A DNA stretch of 12,092 nt from Saprospiraceae bacterium. Its GTDB lineage: Bacteria; Bacteroidota; Bacteroidia; Chitinophagales; Saprospiraceae. Position 1 is the stretch's first letter. Every line of letters starts with the position of its first letter. The stretch is from contig JABDJM010000077.1 in assembly GCA_013002475.1 (NCBI GenBank), positions 1 through 12,092 of the forward strand, read 5' to 3'. Positions 1-6,097 of the stretch are shown piece after piece. Made by a program: the position numbers and the translations under genes. The notes under the pieces were generated by a model, which did no database searches, was not told where the DNA came from, and worked only from the letters and a program-made list of their open reading frames with translations.

Positions 1-1946
1 GGAGAATACACCAGGGAAGCAGCAGGCGTAACGAGCAGGTCGAAGTTCTCATTCTTATCCAACCTTACCGTTCCTGTAAGTTTAAACTTCCTGGTAAAAT
101 CTTTTTGTAAGCCAAGGTAAAATCCAACCTCAGAATTGCTGATTGTCACATCGGCCGTATCCTTGAATACAGTTCCCTCAGATTTAGGATTATACAAGCG
201 GTAGTTAGCTCCCACTTTGATATTGTCCATAAAAGGCGTTTCGAAATTGTACTCACCATGGACATGATACAGTGCAGACTTATCATAAAATCGTGTACCA
301 CCTTCTGTATTCTTTAAAGATATAAGGCTATCAAAGGCTGATTTAAAACGATCACTTCCTGGAACAAAGAAATCCGTGTCGTCAGGGACCAAGGGGTCTT
401 CCTGGTTAGCTACTGCTGCTGCTTCGGCATGCCATTGGGTTAGTTCTATCTGATTATCAGCCAACCATTGGAAGGCGCCCTCTTCGTCAAAGGTCACGAA
501 TATAGGAGGAGGAGCGGTCTCTGGTTTTGGGATGCCTCCCTCCAACATTTGACCATAAATATTATTTCTCCAGTACTCCGTATAATCCTGGTACCAGTTT
601 TCATTTGTTTTTGCCCGGTTTAGTAATTCCAAGGCAGTGAAGTAGGGATCATAGGAGTCGCCGGCATCCTCATGGGTGGCATAGGCTCTAATGAAGTATT
701 TATCCTTTTTTCTAAACTCAAGGCGATTCTGAAAAAACAGGATATTGCGTAAACTAAATCGATTATCACCCTGGTAGACGGTGGTTCCTGTTCCGAAACT
801 TGAGGAAAGAATTAACTCCGGCGATTCAAAGTCCTTGGACGGGTTCGTTCTAAAATGTACAGCAAGGTTTGCTTTGATATTTCGGGTATCGTAATCCACC
901 ACATCAATTTCATTATAACCCTGACGGTGAAAAATTCCAAGACCTGCTCTATCTGTCCTTACGTTTAAGGTATCACTAAAATCACCCAGTGAAAAGTATT
1001 CGTCCCCATAACTATTTACGCGGTCCCAACCTCCTGGGTTTCCTGTCGGGCTATCCGTATCATCAACGGCGTCATAGTTTTTCGCCTCCCAATCATCTGC
1101 TCTCAAGTATGAGAAATTCATTTTGTAAGCCATAAACGGATGGCCGTCCTTATTGTTAAATGCATCCGCCCAACGAAGAGCTCCGTTTACCATGTTTCTT
1201 TCTCCAGCCTTAACAAAGGCACCAAGTCCCTTTGAATAAAACGGATTCTTGGTTTCCATGCTGATCACACCATTGAATGCAGAGGGACCATAAAATGCGG
1301 ATGCAGCTCCCTGAATTATATCTACTCTGAGAACGTCTAATTCAGAGGAACCTAAAAAATTACCAAGTGAGAAGTTCAAACCCGGCGCCTGGTTGTCCAC
1401 GCCATCGATGATCTGAAGTGACCGTACTGGACTCGTGCTATTAAAGCCTCGAGTATTGATAACCTTAAATCCAAGACTGGCCGCAGTTAGGTCCACGCCT
1501 TTTAGGGCACCTAAACCATCATAAAAATTATCAGCGGGAGTTTCCTTTATCGCAAGTACATCCAATGACTCAACCGTAAGAGGAGCAGACTTCTGTTTTT
1601 CAGAAATTCTTTGCCCGGTTACCTCTACTGTTTCTGTCGTAAATCCAATTTCCTCCAGGTTTATCTTAACAGCATTTTCATCGTTGATAGTAAGGGGGAG
1701 TTCCTCATATCCTACGTAGGATATCATGACCGTTACTGGGAAAGGGCTTTCTGTTTTGAACTCAAAATTACCGTCAAAATCAGTGACGGTTCCTTCAGTG
1801 GTTCCGTCAACCAAAACACTGGCTCCGATGAGAGGTTCCCCATTTGTAGAGTCAATTACCTTTCCTCTTAAGGTGTTCTGTGCGACCAAAAACAGGGTCA
1901 CTGAACAAGCACAAAAGGTTAGAAGTAGTTTTTTTAAATAAATCAT
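1..1946 (-). CDS. TonB-dependent outer-membrane receptor (3' end outside window)
   Basis: Reading leftward from an ATG at 1944-1946, the frame stays open for 648 codons to the window edge, so the C-terminal barrel is missing. Residues 1-22 form a signal peptide (MIYLKK, then a hydrophobic run ending LFLVAQ). Residues 25-100 resemble a carboxypeptidase-regulatory-like beta-sandwich (NGEPLIGASV, GTVTDFDGNF, ISYVGYEEL). Residues about 120-235 are a plug domain (INTRGF, SLQIIDGVDNQ, LRVDIIQGAASAFYGPSAFNGVI). The rest is beta-barrel sequence. Such receptors import substrates across the outer membrane using TonB-ExbBD energy. The substrate cannot be told: no SusD partner is visible, and I saw no clear SusC signature. 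The next gene on the same strand ends 248 bp upstream, so co-transcription is possible but not shown. Confidence 0.93.
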   Translation of the reverse strand, partial: MIYLKKLLLTFCACSVTLFLVAQNTLRGKVIDSTNGEPLIGASVLVDGTTEGTVTDFDGNFEFKTESPFPVTVMISYVGYEELPLTINDENAVKINLEEIGFTTETVEVTGQRISEKQKSAPLTVESLDVLAIKETPADNFYDGLGALKGVDLTAASLGFKVINTRGFNSTSPVRSLQIIDGVDNQAPGLNFSLGNFLGSSELDVLRVDIIQGAASAFYGPSAFNGVISMETKNPFYSKGLGAFVKAGERNMVNGALRWADAFNNKDGHPFMAYKMNFSYLRADDWEAKNYDAVDDTDSPTGNPGGWDRVNSYGDEYFSLGDFSDTLNVRTDRAGLGIFHRQGYNEIDVVDYDTRNIKANLAVHFRTNPSKDFESPELILSSSFGTGTTVYQGDNRFSLRNILFFQNRLEFRKKDKYFIRAYATHEDAGDSYDPYFTALELLNRAKTNENWYQDYTEYWRNNIYGQMLEGGIPKPETAPPPIFVTFDEEGAFQWLADNQIELTQWHAEAAAVANQEDPLVPDDTDFFVPGSDRFKSAFDSLISLKNTEGGTRFYDKSALYHVHGEYNFETPFMDNIKVGANYRLYNPKSEGTVFKDTADVTISNSEVGFYLGLQKDFTRKFKLTGTVRLDKNENFDLLVTPAASLVYS

Positions 1947-2165
1947 CGACAACAAGTTTTCTACACCAAATCCCAAGATTTAAGATAATGCAAAAGGGTT
2001 TCTGCTTATTCATATTTAACAGTTCTGATCTGTCATATGAATAGCCAAACCAATTTTTAGATCATCTCAAAACCTAATCAATTGGTTTTCTGGATATTAG
2101 ATTAGTGCAATTAATCGTAGAAGCTTACAATGAGGATTATATATTCATTCCCTTTGAGGAGATTC

Positions 2166-2173
2166 CAAATATA
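2166..2173 (-). promoter_or_regulatory. Possible -7 element upstream of the TonB receptor
   Basis: On the minus strand this octamer reads TATATTTG, a full match to the Bacteroidota -7 consensus TAnnTTTG. No TTG -33 element is seen at the usual spacing. It would give a leader of about 215 nt before the receptor start. The 1947-2194 gap also holds an inverted repeat (AAACCAATT at 2047-2055, AATTGGTTT at 2080-2088), too AT-rich and without a T-tract to be called a terminator. The evidence is weak. Confidence 0.25.
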
Positions 2174-2194
2174 GGAAAAATGGTCATTTTGGCT

Positions 2195-3244
2195 TTAAGA
2201 TTGGCTACCATATTCGAACTTTTGCCTGGATAATTCGATCATTGCATTAGCCATATGGCCGAAAACCTTCATTCTTGGATCCGATGTTTCTCCATCAAAA
2301 TACCGCCTATATAATTGCTGTAGAATAATGGCTCCCTTCATATAACTAAAGCATTCGTACCAGGAAAGACCCGACAGATCAAGCCCTGAGGACTTCTGAT
2401 ACCAGTTTTTGAGCTTTTGTTTTTCCGGAAACCTCTCATCCAGGATCACTGGAAGGTTCTTAAAATCTTTGAGTCCTGGGTCCGGCCAAAAACTAAGGGT
2501 AGAAGAAAAATCCACCAAAGGGTCTCCTAAAGTGGTCATATCCCAATCGAAAATGGCTGTTACCTGATCGGGATTATCCGGCTGGAATTGACAATTGTCA
2601 GGTTTAATGTCGTTATGGATTATGGATACTCTTTGAGGGATTGGAAACTGATGCCCAAGCAGCTCAAAAATCTTATCCATTGTCTTGTTCTCCTCAGTTT
2701 TGGCATGGTTCCACCTTTGTTGCCAACCTTCCAATTGCCGCTCTAGAAATCCTTCAGGTTTTCCGAGATGAGAAAGTCCTTTTTCCTCCACATCAATTAA
2801 GTGGAGATCTACCTGCGCTTTGATCATTGCTTTTGAGACTCGGTCATATGCATCTGGGATCTCCAGAAAGCATTCAGGCATTTTCCGCCGGACGACCACC
2901 CCTTTTTTTCTTTCCATCAGGATGAAATCAGCACCAATGATCTTATCATCCGGACAATAATGATATGCACGGGGTGCTGGTGGGAAATACTTATACAATT
3001 CCGAGAGTACTCGGTACTCCCTTTTCATGGAGTGAGTCCCCGGTGCTAATTTTCCGAAGGGTGGTCTGCGCAAGACCAATTCCTTGTCTCCAAAAAGAAG
3101 TAGATAGGTTAAATTGGCATGTCCACCATGAAATTGCTGGACCTGAAAGTCTCCCGTCAATTCAGGAATTTTTTCTCTGAGGTAGGGCTCTAGATTTTTC
3201 CAATCCAGTTCTTCGCCCTTTCTGATTTCACTAGCTTTATCCAA
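2195..3244 (-). CDS. Phosphotransferase family protein, ACAD10/11 and LvaA-like kinase
   Basis: This 349-aa protein has the aminoglycoside-phosphotransferase/protein-kinase-like fold (COG3173 type). A glycine-rich segment FHGGHANLTYLL lies at 38-49. VLRRPPFGKLAPGTHSMKREYRVL at 57-80 is the signature of the kinase domain found in ACAD10/ACAD11 and bacterial relatives. The Brenner catalytic motif is HNDIKPDN at 210-217 (catalytic D212, N217), and FDWDMTTLGDP at 232-242 supplies the metal-binding Asp. Relatives such as LvaA of Pseudomonas putida phosphorylate 4-hydroxyacyl-CoA so that it can enter beta-oxidation; the same substrate here is inference. The start codon is TTG: an in-frame TAA lies at 3248-3250 and the next ATG is codon 73, inside the conserved region. 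No signal peptide, so cytoplasmic. It is divergent from the MDR dehydrogenase across a 71-bp gap. Confidence 0.88.
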   Translation of the reverse strand: MDKASEIRKGEELDWKNLEPYLREKIPELTGDFQVQQFHGGHANLTYLLLFGDKELVLRRPPFGKLAPGTHSMKREYRVLSELYKYFPPAPRAYHYCPDDKIIGADFILMERKKGVVVRRKMPECFLEIPDAYDRVSKAMIKAQVDLHLIDVEEKGLSHLGKPEGFLERQLEGWQQRWNHAKTEENKTMDKIFELLGHQFPIPQRVSIIHNDIKPDNCQFQPDNPDQVTAIFDWDMTTLGDPLVDFSSTLSFWPDPGLKDFKNLPVILDERFPEKQKLKNWYQKSSGLDLSGLSWYECFSYMKGAIILQQLYRRYFDGETSDPRMKVFGHMANAMIELSRQKFEYGSQS

Positions 3245-3315
3245 CGTTTAAATTATTATTCTTTTTTGGAAAACCGAATATAGGGAGGCTGTTCCCCAGA
3301 AAAAAACGGCAAAGG

Positions 3316-4311
3316 ATGAAAGCATTAGAATTGAATCAGGAAAAGGAGTTGATGATAGTGGATGCTCCGGTTCCAAAAGTAAAACAAGGGTGGGTGCTGG
3401 TTAAACTAAGAACAGCCGCCTTAAACCATAGAGAAATCTGGATTTCCCAGGGATTATATCCAGGCCTTACATTGCCATGTATTCTTGGAGCGGACGGCGC
3501 AGGAGTAGTTGAAGAGGTGGGTGACGGAGTTTCCCGGGATTGGCTGGGGAAAGAAGTCATTTTGTATCCTGCATATGATTGGGGGCATGATGCTAACGTC
3601 CCATTAAAGACCTTCCGGGTTCTGGGCATGCCGGATCCGGGTACGATGGCGGAATACATTCTTGTTCCGGAGTCTAGTCTTTTTCAGAAACCTCCCCATC
3701 TAAGTTGGGATGAGGCCGCTGCCATTCCAGTAGCTGGTGTTACAGCCTGGCGAGCTTTGTTTGTCCATGGAAAAATAGAAGCGGGGAGCCGGATTTTGAT
3801 CACCGGGATCGGAGGGGGAGTTGCACAGGCTGGTTTATCCCTGGCGCTGGCAAAGGGAGCCACCGTTTTTGTTACGAGTTCTTCAGAGCATAAAATATCG
3901 GATGCTGTTTCAAAAGGTGCAGAGGGCGGGGTGAATTATAAGGACGAAGACTGGCCTTCGAAGCTCAAAGAATTATCTGGTGGAATTGATATGGTTTTGG
4001 ATAGCTCCCCGGCAAAGAATCTGGACGATTACTTCCGGTTCTTGAACTATGGAGGACGTATAGTGGTTTATGGATCCACTGGTTCCCGACATACCACCCT
4101 GAATATCAGCAAATTCTTTTTGAGGCATATTCAATTTATTGGGACCACAATGGGAAGTCCGAAGGATTTCTCGGATCTGTTGGAATTTATGGAAAGCCAT
4201 GAGATCCAGCCAGAAGTGTATAAATCGTTTGGTCTGTCTGAAGGCATTGAGGCGTTTGAGGAGTTGAAAAAGGGAGATCAGATCGGAAAGATTGTGCTCA
4301 GGATTGAATAA
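3316..4311 (+). CDS. MDR-family (zinc-free) alcohol dehydrogenase / quinone-reductase-like oxidoreductase
   Basis: This 331-aa protein is a medium-chain dehydrogenase/reductase. The GroES-like N-terminal domain covers about 1-125 (LNHREIWISQGLYPG at 36-50, LGADGAGVVEEVGD at 57-70). A Rossmann domain follows, with GIGGGVAQAG at 164-173 and the end of beta-2 at SSSEHK (188-193), which suggests NADP(H). The catalytic Cys and His-Glu zinc ligands and the four-Cys structural zinc lobe of classical alcohol dehydrogenases are absent, so it probably acts as a zinc-independent NAD(P)H-dependent reductase despite the usual 'zinc-binding dehydrogenase' label. The substrate is unknown. The divergent kinase-like neighbour suggests a role in acyl-CoA or hydroxy-acid metabolism (inference). 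The ATG has only AAAGG touching it, with no spaced Shine-Dalgarno. It ends 89 bp before the tRNA cluster with no clear terminator. Confidence 0.87.
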   Translation: MKALELNQEKELMIVDAPVPKVKQGWVLVKLRTAALNHREIWISQGLYPGLTLPCILGADGAGVVEEVGDGVSRDWLGKEVILYPAYDWGHDANVPLKTFRVLGMPDPGTMAEYILVPESSLFQKPPHLSWDEAAAIPVAGVTAWRALFVHGKIEAGSRILITGIGGGVAQAGLSLALAKGATVFVTSSSEHKISDAVSKGAEGGVNYKDEDWPSKLKELSGGIDMVLDSSPAKNLDDYFRFLNYGGRIVVYGSTGSRHTTLNISKFFLRHIQFIGTTMGSPKDFSDLLEFMESHEIQPEVYKSFGLSEGIEAFEELKKGDQIGKIVLRIE

Positions 4312-4400
4312 GTGGAAAAGGGAATTTTGCTTTCTTTGCATTCTGAAAAAATCCCGCGGTGCAGATTTAGAGAAGAAGGGATAATGAGCAGAATAAATAT

Positions 4401-4487
4401 GCTCGCTTAGCTCAGTTGGTTTAGAGCGCCGCCTTGACAGGGCGGAGGTCACTGGTTCGAACCTGCCTGCCGGCAGGCAGGTCCAGT
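4401..4487 (+). pseudogene. Disrupted tRNA-Val(GAC), T-arm broken by a palindrome
   Basis: The 5' part is a good tRNA: acceptor strand GCTCGCT (4401-4407), D-arm GCTC/GAGC, anticodon stem CCGCC/GGCGG with loop TTGACAG (anticodon GAC, valine), then ACTGG and T-loop TTCGAAC (to 4462). The T-stem partner CCAGT appears only at 4483-4487, after 20 extra bases that are part of a perfect palindrome. The acceptor partner AGCGAGC is missing; TGGATTA follows instead. As written it cannot form a tRNA. An intact tRNA-Val with the same anticodon lies 73 bp downstream and shares the D-arm and anticodon loop, so loss is probably tolerated. Confidence 0.75.
4461..4482. repeat. 22-bp perfect palindrome inside the tRNA-Val relic
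   Basis: Each half is ACCTGCCTGCC on its own strand, giving a perfect 22-bp self-complementary sequence with no spacer and 16 G/C of 22 bases. It sits exactly between the T-loop and the 3' strand of the T-stem. Removing 4463-4482 restores a five-pair T-stem (ACTGG/CCAGT), so it looks inserted. No second copy is in this window. It could be a REP-like dispersed repeat. Confidence 0.85.
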
Positions 4488-4559
4488 TGGATTATAGTGA
4501 TGCTATTAGTATTAATGGGTCGAGTGTTTGAAATTGGAGAGTGAAGAAATATAATTATT

Positions 4560-4634
4560 GAGAGTGTAGCTCAGTTGGTTTAGAGCATTACCTTGACAGG
4601 GTAGGGGTCGGGGGTTCGAATCCCTCCACTCTCA
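4560..4634 (+). tRNA. tRNA-Val(GAC)
   Basis: A complete cloverleaf. The acceptor stem GAGAGTG (4560-4566) pairs fully with CACTCTC (4627-4633), with discriminator A4634. The D-arm is GCTC/GAGC, and the anticodon stem TTACC/GGTAG carries loop TTGACAG, giving anticodon GAC (valine). The T-arm is GGGGG-TTCGAAT-CCCTC with one G-T pair. The 3' CCA is not encoded. It probably belongs to one transcript with the tRNA-Pro 10 bp downstream. Confidence 0.95.
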
Positions 4635-4644
4635 CAATTGAATT

Positions 4645-4718
4645 CGGGATGTGGCGCAGTCCGGTAGCGCACACGGCTGGGGGCCGTGTGGTCGCAGGTT
4701 CAAATCCTGTCATCCCGA
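4645..4718 (+). tRNA. tRNA-Pro(GGG)
   Basis: A complete cloverleaf. The acceptor CGGGATG (4645-4651) pairs with CATCCCG (4711-4717), with discriminator A4718. The D-arm is GCGC/GCGC, and the anticodon stem CACGG/CCGTG has loop CTGGGGG, giving anticodon GGG (proline). The T-arm is GCAGG-TTCAAAT-CCTGT. CCA is not encoded. A strong terminator follows after 13 bp. Confidence 0.95.
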
Positions 4719-4731
4719 CAAGCACAACAAC

Positions 4732-4757
4732 AAGCCGATGCGAAAGCATCGGCTTTC
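4732..4757 (+). terminator. Rho-independent terminator of the tRNA cluster
   Basis: A perfect 10-bp stem, AAGCCGATGC (4732-4741) with GCATCGGCTT (4746-4755), capped by a GAAA tetraloop and followed by a T-rich run TTTCTTATTT. It lies 13 bp after the tRNA-Pro gene. Confidence 0.85.
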
Positions 4758-4812
4758 TTATTTAATGGGAGGATACCCAAGCTTTGCTTGACGGTATTCT
4801 CCCATTAAATAA
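4758..4812. repeat. Long inverted repeat (20-bp arms) with inner hairpin
   Basis: The left arm 4758-4777 and right arm 4793-4812 are complementary over 20 positions with one mismatch (G4772 opposite T4798, a G-U pair in RNA). Inside, CAAGC (4778-4782) pairs with GCTTG (4786-4790) around a TTT loop. It has no coding capacity and no T-tract. A palindromic repeat element is more likely than a second terminator. Confidence 0.8.
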
Positions 4813-4844
4813 TCTCTTTTGTCGTAGACAAAGGTTTGTTGTTG

Positions 4845-4865
4845 TATTTCCAGCGAAGGATGTAA
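4845..4865 (+). repeat. 21-bp direct repeat, copy 1
   Basis: Contains TTTCCAGCGAAGGATGTAA and matches 4951-4971 exactly over 21 bases. It begins where the closing arm of the nested palindrome ends. Confidence 0.8.
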
Positions 4866-4903
4866 AAGGGTTCATTCTGCGCAGCCGGGTAAATCCGCTA
4901 AGG

Positions 4904-4938
4904 GCAATGAGCAATGAGCAATGAGCCTTGAGCAATTA
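4904..4938 (+). repeat. Heptanucleotide tandem repeat, five units
   Basis: Three perfect GCAATGA units (4904-4924) are followed by two diverged ones, GCCTTGA and GCAATTA. The 7-base unit would shift frame each copy in coding DNA, but no gene is evident here. Confidence 0.85.
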
Positions 4939-4950
4939 CTTTAACGCTTC

Positions 4951-4971
4951 TATTTCCAGCGAAGGATGTAA
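4951..4971 (+). repeat. 21-bp direct repeat, copy 2
   Basis: Identical over 21 bases to 4845-4865, 106 bp away. The bases after it diverge (TAGGATG here, AAGGG in copy 1). Confidence 0.8.
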
Positions 4972-5007
4972 TAGGATGCTATCGGTGCAGGCGGAAAGAT
5001 CCGTAAT

Positions 5008-5088
5008 GAAAATTACGCTCCTCTGGAGCTTGAGAAACCAACGTGAATTAAGGCTAGAGAAATCACGCCCCTCTGGGGCTAAAGAGAT
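5008..5088 (+). repeat. Two related hairpin repeats with TCT loops
   Basis: GCTCC-TCT-GGAGC (5017-5029) and GCCCC-TCT-GGGGC (5067-5079) lie 50 bp apart in similar flanks (GAAAATTAC before the first, GAAATCAC before the second). Stem changes are compensatory: T-A in the first becomes C-G in the second. They look like diverged copies of one repeat. The rest of 4846-5230 holds no gene I can support and probably contains the promoter of the thioesterase, which I could not place. Confidence 0.65.
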
Positions 5089-5230
5089 CAGGGACGATAT
5101 ACGGACTTTCTTGCAGACTATGGAAAACAAACTTCTTCAAAATGGTGGCCTGCGAAAAATCAAAAAATAATCCCGCAACTTTTAGCCCTCAGTTTTATTT
5201 ACCTATTGTTGCATTTCAACCACATCTACT

Positions 5231-6097
5231 ATGAACAGTATACAGGAATTAATTTCCCTTTTGACTCTCGAAAAGCTTGATGAAGGCCTTTTTCGGGGAC
5301 AAAATTATCAAACTCCCTGGGGTCGTGTATTTGGAGGTCAGGTGCTGGGCCAGGCTTTGCATGCGGCCTACGCCACCGTTCCGTCAGATCGAATTGCCCA
5401 CTCACTCCATGGATATTTTATCCTGGCTGGAGACACCAGGAAGCCGATTATTTACCAGGTTGAGAACACAAGGGATGGAGGAAGTTTTACCACGAGAAGA
5501 ATCTCCGCTATTCAAAATGGCAGACCCATCTTTGTGATGGCAGTATCCTTTCAACGAAAACAGGAAGGTTTTGATCATCAGAATGCCATGCCTGAAGTTG
5601 AGGGGCCGGAAGGTTTGTTAACTGATATCCAGCAGGCCGAAAGTATTAAATCGATCATGCCGGATGTGTACGCAAAATTTAAAGCTCGCCAACAGAATGC
5701 TATAGAATTTCGGCCGGTAGAAGCATTGAATTTTGATTCCGATCAAGCGGGAAAAACCATTCGAAATGTATGGATGAAAACGGTGCAGGAGGTCGAACTG
5801 GATCTGCCAATGCAACATCAATTGTTAGCCTACGCTTCGGATTATGACCTGTTGCTTTCTGCTGTTTATCCTCACCGAAAAAAGGTAAAAGCAAACGAAC
5901 TTTTTATCGCCAGTTTGGACCACGCTATGTACTTCCATAGAGATTTTGACTTAAAGGATTGGCTATTGTTTGTGATCGACAGTCCTAGCGCGAGTAATTC
6001 CAGAGGTATGGGCTACGGCAGAATCTTTGATACGTCTGGTCGCCTTGTGAGTACTGTGATTCAGGAAGGATTAATAAGAGCTAAACGATCCAAATAA
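5231..6097 (+). CDS. tesB: Acyl-CoA thioesterase II (TesB family)
   Basis: This 288-aa protein has the size of a TesB double-hotdog thioesterase, which hydrolyses acyl-CoA to free acid and CoA in the cytoplasm. The N-terminal hotdog shows GRVFGGQVLGQAL at 31-43 and HGYFILAGD at 60-68. The C-terminal hotdog has YASDYDLL at 201-208, ASLDHAMYFHR at 227-237, SPSASNSRGMGYGRIF at 251-266 and STVIQEGLIR at 274-283. The Escherichia coli TesB active site is Asp204, Thr228, Gln278; the matching residues here are D204, S228 and Q278, so Thr is replaced by Ser, a conservative change. No Shine-Dalgarno is visible before the ATG. The stop overlaps the next start by one base (TAATG), so the two genes form an operon with likely translational coupling. 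Confidence 0.94.
   Translation: MNSIQELISLLTLEKLDEGLFRGQNYQTPWGRVFGGQVLGQALHAAYATVPSDRIAHSLHGYFILAGDTRKPIIYQVENTRDGGSFTTRRISAIQNGRPIFVMAVSFQRKQEGFDHQNAMPEVEGPEGLLTDIQQAESIKSIMPDVYAKFKARQQNAIEFRPVEALNFDSDQAGKTIRNVWMKTVQEVELDLPMQHQLLAYASDYDLLLSAVYPHRKKVKANELFIASLDHAMYFHRDFDLKDWLLFVIDSPSASNSRGMGYGRIFDTSGRLVSTVIQEGLIRAKRSK

Larger units (their letters stand above)
4724..4845 (+). other. Nested palindromic element closed by ACAACAACAA/TTGTTGTTGT
   Basis: ACAACAACAA (4724-4733) is the exact reverse complement of TTGTTGTTGT (4836-4845). Between them lie three hairpins: the terminator stem, the 20-bp inverted repeat, and TTTGTC-GTA-GACAAA (4818-4832). If transcribed it could fold into a junction of three hairpins closed by a 10-bp helix, though two outer pairs compete with the first hairpin. 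No known family was recognised. Confidence 0.55.

Noticed and set aside
4320..4355. Hairpin after the MDR dehydrogenase as a terminator
   Set aside because: GGGA-A-TTTT against AAAA-A-TCCC has a mismatch, a long loop and no T-tract, so it is not convincing.
3973..4452. 159-codon minus-strand ORF overlapping the MDR dehydrogenase and tRNA-Val relic
   Set aside because: It crosses a well-supported gene and a tRNA in antisense and shows no domain.
4401..4487. A functional tRNA-Val with an unusual extended T-arm
   Set aside because: Even if the palindrome were looped out, the 5' acceptor strand GCTCGCT has no partner; TGGATTA cannot pair with it.
4724..4971. CRISPR array or insertion sequence
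   Set aside because: Only two copies of the 21-mer, no regularly spaced array, no transposase frame and no cas genes.
4928..5170. 80-codon plus-strand ORF after the tRNA cluster
   Set aside because: It begins at a TTG inside the heptamer array and runs through the 21-bp direct repeat and both TCT-loop hairpins. No domain, no ribosome binding site; repeats explain the sequence better.
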